This document shows positions 33,567 to 42,400 of a DNA stretch of 64,000 nucleotides, one piece after another (position 1 is the stretch's first letter; the number at the start of each line of letters is the position of its first letter). The DNA lies in NCBI GenBank assembly GCA_035534435.1, contig DATLRX010000096.1, forward strand, positions 1-64,000, in the 5' to 3' direction. Source of the stretch: Palsa-851 sp035534435 (GTDB taxonomy: Bacteria; Chloroflexota; Dormibacteria; Aeolococcales; Aeolococcaceae). The translations under genes and the position numbers were made by a program. The notes below the pieces were generated by a model. It ran no database searches. It was given only the letters and a program-made list of their open reading frames with translations, and was not told where the DNA came from.

Positions 33567-34682
33567 TCAGCTCCAGGGGTGCATCGGTTCCGAGAGGACG
33601 CCACTCGGGATCGGCCCCGGCCGGCCGAGGTAAAACCCCTGCGCCCACTCGACTCCGAGCTCGAACAGCACGCGCAGATCCTCTGCGGTCTCCACGCCCT
33701 CTGCAATGACCTTGCCGCCGATCTGCGAGGCCACGCCGAGCATTCCGGCGACGACGGCCCGCTTGACCGGGTCCTTGTGGATGCCCTGGACCAGGAAGAT
33801 GTCGAGCTTGATGAACTCCGGCAGCAGCCGGACGATGTGTTTGAGGCTCGCGAATCCCGCCCCGGCGTCATCGATCGCCAGCCGAACGCCATGCCCGCGC
33901 AGAGTGTCGATCGCGCGCTGGAGCGGCTCGTAGTCGGTGACGACGGCGTGCTCGGTCACCTCGACGACGAGGCTCGCACCGTGCAAACCGGCCATCAGCT
34001 GGCTGAACTCCTCAGTCAGCAGGGTCTGCGGGGAGGCGTTGACCGACAGGAACGCAGCCGTCGGGAGCTGGTACGCGTGCGAGATCGCCTTGTGGATGGC
34101 ATGGATCTCGAGCTCCGGGCCGAGCCCCGCCGTGTGCGCGGCGCCGAACCACTGATCGGGGGCCAGGACGGGCGCCGTGTCGAACCGCGAGAGCGCTTCG
34201 TAGCCGCCGACCTCGAGATTCGCGAGGTTGATGATCGGTTGGAACACGGCGCGGACGCGGCCTTCCGACATGACCGCGAGCACGCGCGCGCGCTGCTCCT
34301 CGGACTGCACAAGGTCGGTCGTCTCGGCAAGGACCTCGTCGGTGACGTCTCGCGCGGCGGCGTAGATGGTCCCGTCGCTCAGGGCGGGCGCCGCGGACCA
34401 GGCGAGCCATTTGTAGGTCCCGTCCTTGCACCGGTACCGGTTGCGAAAACGGACGAGCTTCTGGCCGCTCGCGATCCTGGTTGCCGCATCGATCGTTGCC
34501 TGACGGTCGTCGGGGTGTACGAACTCGACGAAGGGCTTCTGCAGGAGCTCGCCGTCCACATACCCGAGGGTCTCGCTCCACGCCTGGTTGAGGGTCTTGA
34601 AGTACCCGTCGGTACTGGCGAGACACAGCATGTCGACCGAGAGATCGAAGAACCGCTGGGCCGGGGACGATCCCGGATCCAT
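33567..34682 (-). CDS. PAS-EAL c-di-GMP phosphodiesterase
   Basis: A 371-residue soluble protein from ATG 34682, preferred because GAAGG sits seven bases upstream; the frame stays open to 34889. A PAS domain (about 10-125: FFDLSVDMLCLASTDGYFKT onward, ending in the PAC-like YKWLAWSAAPALSDG) is followed directly by an EAL domain. YEALSRF, VVEVTEHAV, LAIDDAGAGFAS, IKLD, AEGVETAED and QGFYLGRP are present, so the phosphodiesterase site looks intact. There is no GGDEF domain. The PAS domain probably binds a cofactor or small signal. It lies 1.8 kb from the GGDEF-EAL gene. Confidence 0.9.
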   Translation of the reverse strand: MDPGSSPAQRFFDLSVDMLCLASTDGYFKTLNQAWSETLGYVDGELLQKPFVEFVHPDDRQATIDAATRIASGQKLVRFRNRYRCKDGTYKWLAWSAAPALSDGTIYAAARDVTDEVLAETTDLVQSEEQRARVLAVMSEGRVRAVFQPIINLANLEVGGYEALSRFDTAPVLAPDQWFGAAHTAGLGPELEIHAIHKAISHAYQLPTAAFLSVNASPQTLLTEEFSQLMAGLHGASLVVEVTEHAVVTDYEPLQRAIDTLRGHGVRLAIDDAGAGFASLKHIVRLLPEFIKLDIFLVQGIHKDPVKRAVVAGMLGVASQIGGKVIAEGVETAEDLRVLFELGVEWAQGFYLGRPGPIPSGVLSEPMHPWS

Positions 34683-34982
34683 GTGCGAGCCTTCGAAGGG
34701 TGAGAACCACAGCGGATTGTTTGGCGCCCTCATACGCCATTCTGGGATCGCGGGCCACCGATCCTCTGCGGCTGTCCAGCGAACCGTGACCCCACTATCC
34801 GAATCCGGCGCGTGTGCTCGTATATCGGTGAACGGGAACCCGTCCAATGGACCGTGCGATCCTTCGGTCACGATCGGCTCACGGACCACGCCCCGGTGAT
34901 GCGCCTCGTGGGGTGGGTCAGGACCGGCCGGCTCGGTCCCGGGACGCGCAACGCGTCCCTCCGGCGTTTGCTCCGCCTGGCC
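34683..34982. other. 300-bp stretch without a supported gene
   Basis: This stretch lies between the DUF6131 stop and the PAS-EAL start. It holds the upstream open extension of the EAL frame (to 34889), which has no convincing start signal, and a short repeat ACGGG-AA-CCCGT. Nothing else was supported. Confidence 0.4.
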
Positions 34983-35138
34983 TCAGTAGTAGTGCCGGCG
35001 ACCGCCGACGGCATGTCCGGCCATTCCCATGAGCTCGACCGCGATGCCGATGATCAGAAGAACGATGCCCATGGTCGAGAAGATCGGGACATGCGCAACC
35101 AAGCCGATGATCATCAGCACGATGCCAAGAACGATCAT
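34983..35138 (-). CDS. DUF6131 small membrane protein
   Basis: A 51-residue protein with GAGGTG just before its ATG. Two short hydrophobic helices (MIVLGIVLMIIGLVA and GIVLLIIGIAVELMG) are followed by a conserved-looking tail, AVGGRRHYY. The size, the two-helix layout and the GGRRHYY ending match DUF6131, found widely in actinobacteria and of unknown function. It probably sits in the inner membrane with the basic tail in the cytoplasm. Confidence 0.82.
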   Translation of the reverse strand: MIVLGIVLMIIGLVAHVPIFSTMGIVLLIIGIAVELMGMAGHAVGGRRHYY

Positions 35139-35361
35139 GACGCACCTCGTAAACGCTTCCGGTGGAAGCTGGTGCATCACGATGCTCTGCCACGCGTAAC
35201 AACCGCGGCAACAACGCGCGGCGATTCGACTGCCAAATGCGTACGGTAGCGGGCAGACCATCCCCATGCGACGTCGTCACCGTTCGCGCCACGGGTCTTA
35301 CTGATCCGGCACCACCCCGCGGGATGCCGGCAGACGGCCCGGACTCCTCCCTCCAAGAGCG

Positions 35362-35400
35362 GGTGGGGAGTGGCGGTGAAACCCACCGTGACTCCCCATC
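35362..35400. terminator. Strong interrupted hairpin after the Tyr phosphatase gene
   Basis: GGGGAGT (35365-35371) pairs with ACTCCCC (35391-35397). Inside, CGGTG pairs with CACCG around an AAACC loop, and the outer bases extend the stem by about three pairs including one wobble. It begins 13 bases past the phosphatase stop on the leftward strand. No T-run follows, so termination by this stem alone is uncertain; a structured leader for the DUF6131 gene is the alternative. Confidence 0.4.
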
Positions 35401-35412
35401 CGTTCGGTGCAG

Positions 35413-36135
35413 CTACGGCCAGTTCCGGCTCAGCAGCAGGTTCCTCAGGCGATCGATGCGTGCGTCATCGAGGCCGAGGTTGCGCAGCAACGACGCCACG
35501 CCGCCGTGCTCGAGATCGATGCACTCCATCGTCTCGACCATCGCATCGCGCGGCACGGTGAACAGCCGCTCCACGCGCACAGGATCCATGCCACGCTCGA
35601 CTGCGGTGATGCGGTCCCGCGCGAGCATGTCGACGAGCTGCATACCGCTCAGCGCGTAATCGTCGGCGATGTCGGCGATGCTGACGCCCGCGAGGCGCAA
35701 CACCATGCCGATGACAACACCGGTGCGGTCCTTGCCTGCATGGCAGTGCACGAGCACCGGGGCGGACGGTGCGCCGGCGATCGAGTTCATCGCCAGCGCG
35801 ACGCCGGTCCGTCGTTCGCGCAGCCACCAGCAGTACACCTCACCGGCCGTCGCGAGGTGGTCGGGATACTCCTCGTCGTCGGTGAAGATCGGAGCGTGGA
35901 CCGTGCGGACGCCCGCCTCCACCAGCGGGCTCGGCCGCTTCTCCCGCTCCGACGCCGTCCGCAGGTCGACGACCGTGCCGATCCCGAGGTCGACGATGTC
36001 GCGCAGCCCGTCATCGGTCAGGGTGTGCGGTGACTCGCTCCGGATGAGGCGTCCCGGCAGCGTGGTGGCCCCCGACTCGGTCGGCATCCCGCCGAGATCG
36101 CGAACGTTGACCAGCCCGTCGACGAGGAGCCCCAT
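35413..36135 (-). CDS. Tyrosine-protein phosphatase (PTP/DSP fold)
   Basis: A 240-residue phosphatase with the P-loop VLVHCHAGKDRTGVVIG: nucleophile Cys131, Arg137 five residues later. The N-terminus reads NVRDLGGMPTESG, the substrate-region motif of bacterial PTPs of the PF13350 type, and RSESPHTLTDDG follows. Members act on phosphotyrosine proteins and, in pathogens such as M. tuberculosis (PtpB), on phosphoinositides. No signal peptide is present. It stands alone, with hypothetical genes upstream in the same direction. Confidence 0.9.
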   Translation of the reverse strand: MGLLVDGLVNVRDLGGMPTESGATTLPGRLIRSESPHTLTDDGLRDIVDLGIGTVVDLRTASEREKRPSPLVEAGVRTVHAPIFTDDEEYPDHLATAGEVYCWWLRERRTGVALAMNSIAGAPSAPVLVHCHAGKDRTGVVIGMVLRLAGVSIADIADDYALSGMQLVDMLARDRITAVERGMDPVRVERLFTVPRDAMVETMECIDLEHGGVASLLRNLGLDDARIDRLRNLLLSRNWP

Positions 36136-36177
36136 GTCCTCACCCTACCAAGCCTCGGGTTAACGACGAGGGCGATC

Positions 36178-36771
36178 TCAGGCGGTGCGGGCAGTCGCCG
36201 GCGCGGGCCGATTCGCCCGCCCGGCCAGCTCGACAGCCTCGTCAGCGGTGGCCGGGTCGTCCCAGCTCATCTCCTGGTTCATCGTCCCGTCGAGCACGCC
36301 GATCTTGTTGCTCATCACGCCGACCGCCACCCTGAGCGCGGCCCGCGCGCCCACGAGATCCCACGCCTTGTCGACGGGCGGTCGCGAGACGGCTCGCAGG
36401 AGTGAGATCACCGTGACCGCCTGGTCGAGCGCCTCGTCATGCAACTGCTGGACCGCGGGGCTGCCGAAGCGCTGGAGCTGGGCGCGGCAGCGGAGCACGG
36501 CCGACAGATCGCCCGGTCCGTACGGCGAGTCATCCTCCTCGGGAAAGGCCAGACGGCGCACGGCACGGAGGTAGGTGTGCCAGCCGAATGCGACCTCGAG
36601 GTAGGTGGAGGCCCGGCGAGCGAGCTTGTACGCCTCGAGCGATGACTGGAGGCGCACGTCGTCGCGAGTCTGCCGTTGATGGGTGCCGATCGTCCACCCG
36701 ACAAGTCCGCAAGCCGCCGCAGCGAGCACGACGACAATTGCGGCGACAGCTATCTCCCACCATTGCGCCAC
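36178..36771 (-). CDS. Hypothetical single-pass membrane protein
   Basis: A 197-residue protein with one N-terminal helix (EIAVAAIVVVLAAAACGLVG) and a cytoplasmic, mostly helical remainder rich in Arg, Gln and Ala. It contains LARRASTYLEVAFGWHTYLR and an acidic patch (FPEEDDSPYGPGD). The C-terminus is low complexity (ANRPAPATARTA). I recognise no family. It lies upstream of the Tyr phosphatase in the same direction with a 42-bp gap and may share its transcript. Confidence 0.7.
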   Translation of the reverse strand: MAQWWEIAVAAIVVVLAAAACGLVGWTIGTHQRQTRDDVRLQSSLEAYKLARRASTYLEVAFGWHTYLRAVRRLAFPEEDDSPYGPGDLSAVLRCRAQLQRFGSPAVQQLHDEALDQAVTVISLLRAVSRPPVDKAWDLVGARAALRVAVGVMSNKIGVLDGTMNQEMSWDDPATADEAVELAGRANRPAPATARTA

Positions 36772-36885
36772 CGCGAGAGGATAACGCGGAACGACGCGAA
36801 CGAACCCGATGTCGGATGGATGTGCGCTCGCAATCCGCGGCGCTTCGGCAGCGGTGGGCGTCGTCGCCCGCGATGGCGTGATCCC

Positions 36886-37377
36886 TCAGGCGGCGCGCCG
36901 CTCCATGAGCAGGACGTCGCGCCACACGCCGTGCAACCGCCCGAGGCGCTCGCGAGTGCCGACGGCGCGGAACCCGCAGCGCCGGTGCAGCTCGATGCTC
37001 GCGACGTTCTCAGGGAAGATGCCGCTCTGAATCGTCCAGATGCCGGCGGCTTCGGTGTTCGCGATGAGTGTCTCGAGCAGGCGCCGGCCGATCCCGTGCC
37101 CGCGAGCGCGCTCGGCGACGTACACGCTGTGCTCACCGACGCCCGCGTACACGCATCGTTCTGACACCGGAGAGAGCGCGATCCAGCCGACCACCTCGCC
37201 GTCCCGGGTCGCGACGAACCGATGTTCAGCGGGATGGGTGGCGCTCCAGCGCTCGAAGGTGGGGGGCTCCGTCTCGAACGTGGCGTTCCCGGTCGCGATG
37301 CCTTCCGCGTAGATCGCCCGAACCGCCGGCCAGTCCTCATCGCGGAAGGACCGGATCACGATCGCTGGATCGTCCAT
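36886..37377 (-). CDS. GNAT-family N-acetyltransferase (phosphinothricin acetyltransferase-like)
   Basis: A 163-residue single GNAT domain. IRSFRDEDWPAVRAIYAEGI opens the fold, the acetyl-CoA loop is RARGHGIGRRLLETLI, and NVASIELHRRCGFRAVGTRE is the conserved C-terminal half. The sequence NATFETEPPTFERW resembles bacterial phosphinothricin acetyltransferases, which acetylate amino-acid analogues; related enzymes act on methionine sulfoximine or other amino acids. It diverges from the 23-residue peptide gene at 37485. Confidence 0.88.
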   Translation of the reverse strand: MDDPAIVIRSFRDEDWPAVRAIYAEGIATGNATFETEPPTFERWSATHPAEHRFVATRDGEVVGWIALSPVSERCVYAGVGEHSVYVAERARGHGIGRRLLETLIANTEAAGIWTIQSGIFPENVASIELHRRCGFRAVGTRERLGRLHGVWRDVLLMERRAA

Positions 37378-37484
37378 GGCATCCCAGTCCAGGTCCGGCG
37401 GGCAGCTCCGGCTCGACGCGCCAGGTACATCATGTTAGTCTCCCTATAACGATTGCTGAGAGCAGTCATATAAGGAGGACAGTC

Positions 37485-37556
37485 ATGTACATAGGTGGTG
37501 GAATCGGGCTCGTCATCGTGATCCTGGTCATCCTGCTGGTGCTGCACGTTATCTAG
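37485..37556 (+). CDS. 23-residue membrane peptide with a strong ribosome-binding site
   Basis: ATG 37485 opens a 23-codon frame that begins MYIGGGIGLVIVILVILL and ends HVI before a TAG. TAAGGAGG lies about seven bases upstream, a near-perfect Shine-Dalgarno and the best in this part of the window. The whole peptide is one membrane helix with a Gly-rich start and no charged residue in its core. An AT-rich stretch (TCATATAAGG, 37466-37475) overlaps the leader. Its last bases overlap the converging iolB stop. No function can be assigned; small regulators of membrane enzymes and type I toxins look like this. Confidence 0.6.
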   Translation: MYIGGGIGLVIVILVILLVLHVI

Positions 37557-38322
37557 TGGCGTTGAGCCAGCGATAGCGGGGATCGATGAACACGCGCATC
37601 GCGCGATGTTCCCCCGCCAGGATCCACAGGTAATACAGCCTGTGGCCCGGTGCGGCCACGACCGGATGGAAGCCGGCGGGGATCGCCGCGGTGTCGCCGT
37701 CGCGCACCATCCGCAGGTCCTCTCGGCCGGTATCCGTGTCATACCGGAGCTGGACGGCGAAGCCGTCCGCCGGGTCGATCCGGTAGTAGTAGACCTCCTC
37801 GAGCTTCGCCTCATCGTCCGAGTCGCGATCGTGCCGGTGCGGCGGAAACGACGACCACGTCCCGGTGTCGATGTGGACCGTCTCGCCGGCGAGGAGCCGT
37901 GAGGCGGCATCGTCGGGCCCGAGGATCGTTCGGACCGTTCGGGCCCAGCTCCCCGTGCCGACCACGGCCACGCGTTGGTCGCTCGCTCCGATGACACGTG
38001 CGGCCCCCGGCGCCAGGTCGCTGACCGGGGCGGCGATCACCGCGACCGTGAGCCCGCCCGGTGTCTGGTCCGCGACCAGGACGGCCGACGAGGCGGGCGG
38101 CAGGTACACGGCGTCACCAGGTCCCTCGAAGACGTCGGCGCGGCCGCCGACGGCCCCGCTGTCCTGGCCGTCGAGCGTCAGATTCGCCCGGCCGGACAGG
38201 ATCACCACCAGGCGTTCCTCGCCGGGTCCGATCGCGATGGTCTCGCCCGGGTCCGCTGACGTCAGGTCGAGCCAGATGTACTTCGTGTGCTCGTCGCCGC
38301 GGACCAACGACGTCGTCTTCAC
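37549..38322 (-). CDS. iolB: 5-deoxy-glucuronate isomerase (IolB-like)
   Basis: A 257-residue bicupin of normal IolB length. The second cupin carries SSFPPHRHDRDSDDEAKLEE, whose His and Glu bind the metal, then YYYRIDPADGFAVQLRYD and AGFHPVVAAPGHRLYYLWIL. IolB converts 5-deoxy-glucuronate to 2-deoxy-5-keto-gluconate in myo-inositol breakdown. It starts at a GTG that overlaps the stop of the transaldolase-like gene (GTGA). No other inositol gene is in the window. The first metal-site residues are less clear in the N-terminal cupin, as is common in this family. Confidence 0.9.
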   Translation of the reverse strand: MKTTSLVRGDEHTKYIWLDLTSADPGETIAIGPGEERLVVILSGRANLTLDGQDSGAVGGRADVFEGPGDAVYLPPASSAVLVADQTPGGLTVAVIAAPVSDLAPGAARVIGASDQRVAVVGTGSWARTVRTILGPDDAASRLLAGETVHIDTGTWSSFPPHRHDRDSDDEAKLEEVYYYRIDPADGFAVQLRYDTDTGREDLRMVRDGDTAAIPAGFHPVVAAPGHRLYYLWILAGEHRAMRVFIDPRYRWLNATR

Positions 38323-39407
38323 GAGGACGGCACGTGGTCGGGGTCCGGGATCATGACGTTGCGCACGAAGGCGTTCAGGTCATTGCATGCCGCGACGAAC
38401 TGACGCAACGTGCGCCGTGTCGGCGCGAAGCCGTCGAACTCGTCGACGCTCATGCCGTCTTCGCCATACGCGCTCCGGAAGTCGGCGAAGTGCGTGAGCA
38501 GCGCGTCGACGATCTGCGGATGGACGGGGTTGTCGATCCGGGGCTTGATCTCGATGTCGCTCGCGTTCAGGCGCCGCTGCCACGCGTACGTGGGCGATAC
38601 CACCGCGTCCGCGCCGATGAGCTCACTGCAGTGCATGGGATTGCGAAACGCGGCGGAGAGCAGACGAATGCGGTATCCGCGCTCGCGAAAGAGTGCGTAC
38701 GCCTTTTTGAACACGGCCACGCCGGCCCATTCGAGATAGCCTGGATCGACGCTGATCCCGTCGCGCTCCATCACGACCTTGAGCCAGTCATCGAGCCTGC
38801 CGACCATGATCGTGCAGACCGGCCCCATCGAAGCGATGTCCTGCCCGGCGTCCTCGCGGCGGCGCAGGCCGCGCTCGACCGCCTCGGCGACAGCGACGCA
38901 CTGCGGCAGCGAGAAGGACACCGTGGCGTTGATGCTGACGCCCGCAAACGTCGCAGCCTCGATCGCGGTGATGCCGGCGCGCGTGACCGGGATCTTCACG
39001 ATCATGTTCGGTGCGAGCCGGCTGAACGCGAGCGCCTGCCCGACGATCGCGTCACTGTCCCGGAAGAGCCGGGGATCCGTCTGGATCGAGAGGCGTCCGT
39101 TCCGGCCGCCCTGCCTGTCGTAGACCGGCTCGAGGAGTCGCGCCGCCCGGATCGACAGCTCCTCGACGAGCTTCCACGCGATCGTGTCCTCGGTGGCGGT
39201 GGGGAACTCGCTCACCAGGCGCTGCGTCCGCGGCCGCCATGTTGGCGCGTCGGCGGCGAGCACCGCCGCGGCGATCACGGGATTGCACGTGGCGCCGACC
39301 GCGCCCTGCTCCATGGCGTAGGTCAGCTCCGGGATGGACGCGGAGTCGTTCCAGAGGCACGTCGGCGTGGTCTGAGTCATCCGCAGCAGCGGACTGGCGC
39401 GATCCAT
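38319..39407 (-). CDS. Transaldolase-family protein coupled to iolB
   Basis: A 362-residue TIM-barrel protein from ATG 39407 (GTG 39413 and ATG 39380 are alternatives). LWNDSASIPELTYAMEQGAVG and ATCNPVIAAAVL give the N-terminal transaldolase pattern, and NMIVKIPVTRAGITAIE contains the Schiff-base lysine. The C-terminal half, with VSPTYAWQRRLNASDI, is longer than in small transaldolases. Members of this family are often annotated with inositol or sugar-acid catabolism genes in actinobacteria, in keeping with the GTGA overlap to iolB. The true substrate is not established; cleavage or transfer of a ketose from the inositol pathway is the natural guess. Confidence 0.82.
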   Translation of the reverse strand: MDRASPLLRMTQTTPTCLWNDSASIPELTYAMEQGAVGATCNPVIAAAVLAADAPTWRPRTQRLVSEFPTATEDTIAWKLVEELSIRAARLLEPVYDRQGGRNGRLSIQTDPRLFRDSDAIVGQALAFSRLAPNMIVKIPVTRAGITAIEAATFAGVSINATVSFSLPQCVAVAEAVERGLRRREDAGQDIASMGPVCTIMVGRLDDWLKVVMERDGISVDPGYLEWAGVAVFKKAYALFRERGYRIRLLSAAFRNPMHCSELIGADAVVSPTYAWQRRLNASDIEIKPRIDNPVHPQIVDALLTHFADFRSAYGEDGMSVDEFDGFAPTRRTLRQFVAACNDLNAFVRNVMIPDPDHVPSS

Positions 39408-39467
39408 CGCCACGAGCCTACACGCCCGTCCGGTTGCCGATGATTCGACCGCCGGACGGGCCGGGCG

Positions 39468-42400
39468 TCAGATCCTCCGGGCGCTCCGCCTGCGGGTTCG
39501 CGAGATGACCACCATGCCGCTGCCGAGGATCGCCAGGGCGGCACCGAGGACGAGCCGGGGCCCCATCGGTCCGCTGCCGGTGGAGGGATCGGGAACGGCG
39601 GTTGCCACGGTGAACTCGCCGTCCACGCCGCTGCCGATCGCGTTGGTGCCGTTGTAGTCGGCATCACCGGAGTACGTGGCTCTCACGTCGTAGGTGCCTG
39701 GTGGGAGCGTCACCTGCGTCGTGCAGCTCGTGGCAGGGAGCGTCGCGGTGCAGAGAACGGTGGAGCCGTACGTGAACGTCACCGTGCCGGTGGCGCCGGC
39801 CGGAAGTCCGGTGACCCACAGGGTCACGGGTGCTCCAACGATCATCTCGGTCGGCGAGACGATGACCGTCATGTCCGTGTCGGCCTTGATGACCGTGAAC
39901 TGCGCTCCCGTCGCCGTTGCCGACGAGTCGTTGACATCGCCGGAGTACAGCGCGGTGACGGGATACGTCGCCGGCGTGAGCGTGGCGGCCGTCGCGCAAC
40001 TGGTCGCCGAAAGCGTTGCGGTGCAGAGCGCGACGGAGCCTGAGGTGAACGTCAGCGTGCCGGTGGCGCCCGCGGGAAGTCCCGCTGCTGACAGCGTGTC
40101 GGTGGATCCGTACACGATGGTGAGCGGCGACGCAGTCTCCGTCAGGAACACGTCCGCCTTGGTGACCGTGAAGCTCGCACCGGTCGCGGTGAGGCCCTGG
40201 TAGTTGCCGTCACCCGAGTAGACCGCGCTCACCGGGTACGCACCCGGGGCGAGCGTCGATGCGCTCTCGCAGGTGGATGCCGGCAATGTGAGCGTGCACA
40301 AGGGGGATCCGTGCGAGGAGAAGGTCACGGTTCCCGTCGCGTCGCCGGGCAATCCCGATGCCGACAGGGTGTCCTGCATCCCGTAGCTGATCGTCGCGGG
40401 AGACGCGGACTCGATCATCGACGGGTCGGCCTGGGTCACGGTGAAGCTCGCACCGGTCGCGACGCCACCGTTGTAGTCGCTGCAGCCTGAATACGTGGCG
40501 GTCACCGGGTACGTGCCCGCCGCGAGAGTCGTCGATGTCTGGCAGCTGACGGCCGGCAATGTTGCGGTGCACAACGTTGTGCCGCCCGACGCGAAGGTGA
40601 CTGTTCCGGTCGCATCGGCGGGCAGCCCGGTGGTGGACACGGTATCGCTCGTGCCGTACGCAACGCTCGACGGCGCCGCCGACTCGGTGAAGGACACGTT
40701 CGCTGCGGTCACGGTGAAGCTCGCGCCCGTCGCGACACTGCCGTTGTCGTTGCTGTCACCGGAGTACGTCGCCGTCACGGGGTAGGTGCCTGCATCGAGC
40801 GACGCCGGCGTCTGGCAGCTGAGCGCGGGAAGCGTCGCGGTGCAGAGCGTGCTGCCGCCCGATGTGAACGTCACGGTTCCCGTCGCGTCACCCGGCAGTC
40901 CCGCTGTCGAAAGTGTGTCCTGCGCGCCGTGAGCGATCGTTGCCGGCGCCGCCGACTCCGTCATCGTGGTATCGGCTTTGGTGACGGTGAAGCTCGCGCC
41001 CGTCGCCGTCGCGCTGTTGTAGTTGCTGTCACCCGAGTACGTTGCGGTGACCGGATACGTCCCGGGCGCCAGCGACGTCGAGGTGTCGCACGAGGTCGCG
41101 GGAAGGGTGGCGACGCAGAGTGTCGATCCTCCCGACGCGAAGGTCACCGTGCCGGTCGCGTCTCCCGGAAGGCCGGTGACCGACAGCGTGTCTGCCGATC
41201 CGTACGGGATGGTGGCCGGAGCCGCGGACTCACTGAACGTGGTGTCGGCCTTCGTGACCGCGAAGATCGCGCCGGTCGCGACGGTCGCCTTGTAGTCGGC
41301 GTCGCCCGAGAACTTCGCGGTCACCGGGTACACGCCGGTTGCGAGTGTCGTCGACGTCTGGCAGCTGGTCGCCGGCAACGTTGCGACGCACAGGGTGTTG
41401 CCACCCGATGTGAACCTCACCTTTCCCGTTGCGCCACCAGGCAGGCCGGTCTCGGACAGCGTGTCCTGGGCGCCGTAGCCGATGGACGCGGGCGACGCCG
41501 ACTCGGTCATCGATGTCGTCGCTTTCGTGACGGTGAAGCTCGCGCCGGTTGCGGTCGTCGCGGTGTAGTTGGAGTCACCGGAGTAGGTCGCGGTCACCGG
41601 GTAGACGCCGGGTGCCAGCGAGGTCGACGTCGAGCAGCTCGCCGCTGGCAGCGTCGCGACGCACAGCGTCGATCCACCTGAGGCGAACGTCACCGTGCCG
41701 GTCGCGCCGGCCGGCAGCCCCGAGACGGAAAGGGAGTCGGCCGTGCCGAACGGCACGCTCGAGGGCGCGGCGGACTCGGTCATCGATGTGCTCGCCAGCG
41801 TGACGGTGAAGCTCGCGCCGATAGCGGTCGTCCCGCTGTAGTTGGCGTCACCGGAGTACGTCGCGGTCACCGGATACGTGCCCGGGGTCAACGTGGCGGA
41901 TGTTGCGCAGCTCGTCACCGGCAGCGTCGCGACGCAGAGCGTGGACCCGCCCGAGTTGAACGTGACGGTGCCCGTCGCGTTGACCGGCAGGCCGGACGTC
42001 GACAGTGTATCGGCGGTGCCGTATGGGATGGTCGCCGGCGCCGCCGACTCGGTCATGGACGTGCTCGCCTTGGTGACGGTGAAGCTCGCGCCGGTCGCGA
42101 CGGCGCCGGTGTAGTTGCCGTCACCCGAGTACGTTGCGGTCACCGGGTACGCGCTCGCGCCGAGCGTTGCCGCCGTCAGGCAACTCGTCGCCGGCAACGT
42201 CGCGATGCAGAGCGTGGAGCCGCCGGACGTGAACGTCACCGTGCCTGTCGCGGCACCGGGAAGGCCCGCGGCCGCCAGCGTGTCCTGCGACCCGTACACG
42301 ATCGAGGCGGGTGTGGCGGACTCCGTGAACGACGGTGTGGCACGGATGATCGTCAGCGATGTCGTCGCGGTCTGGGGGGCGAAGTTCGAGTCGCCGGAGT

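Noticed and set aside
35362..35400. Cobalamin or FMN riboswitch
   Set aside because: The loop GGTGAAACCC looks similar at first, but the conserved core elements of either class are missing.
38061..39443. A 460-residue open frame on the plus strand
   Set aside because: Antisense to iolB and the transaldolase-like gene, both of which have clear active-site motifs.
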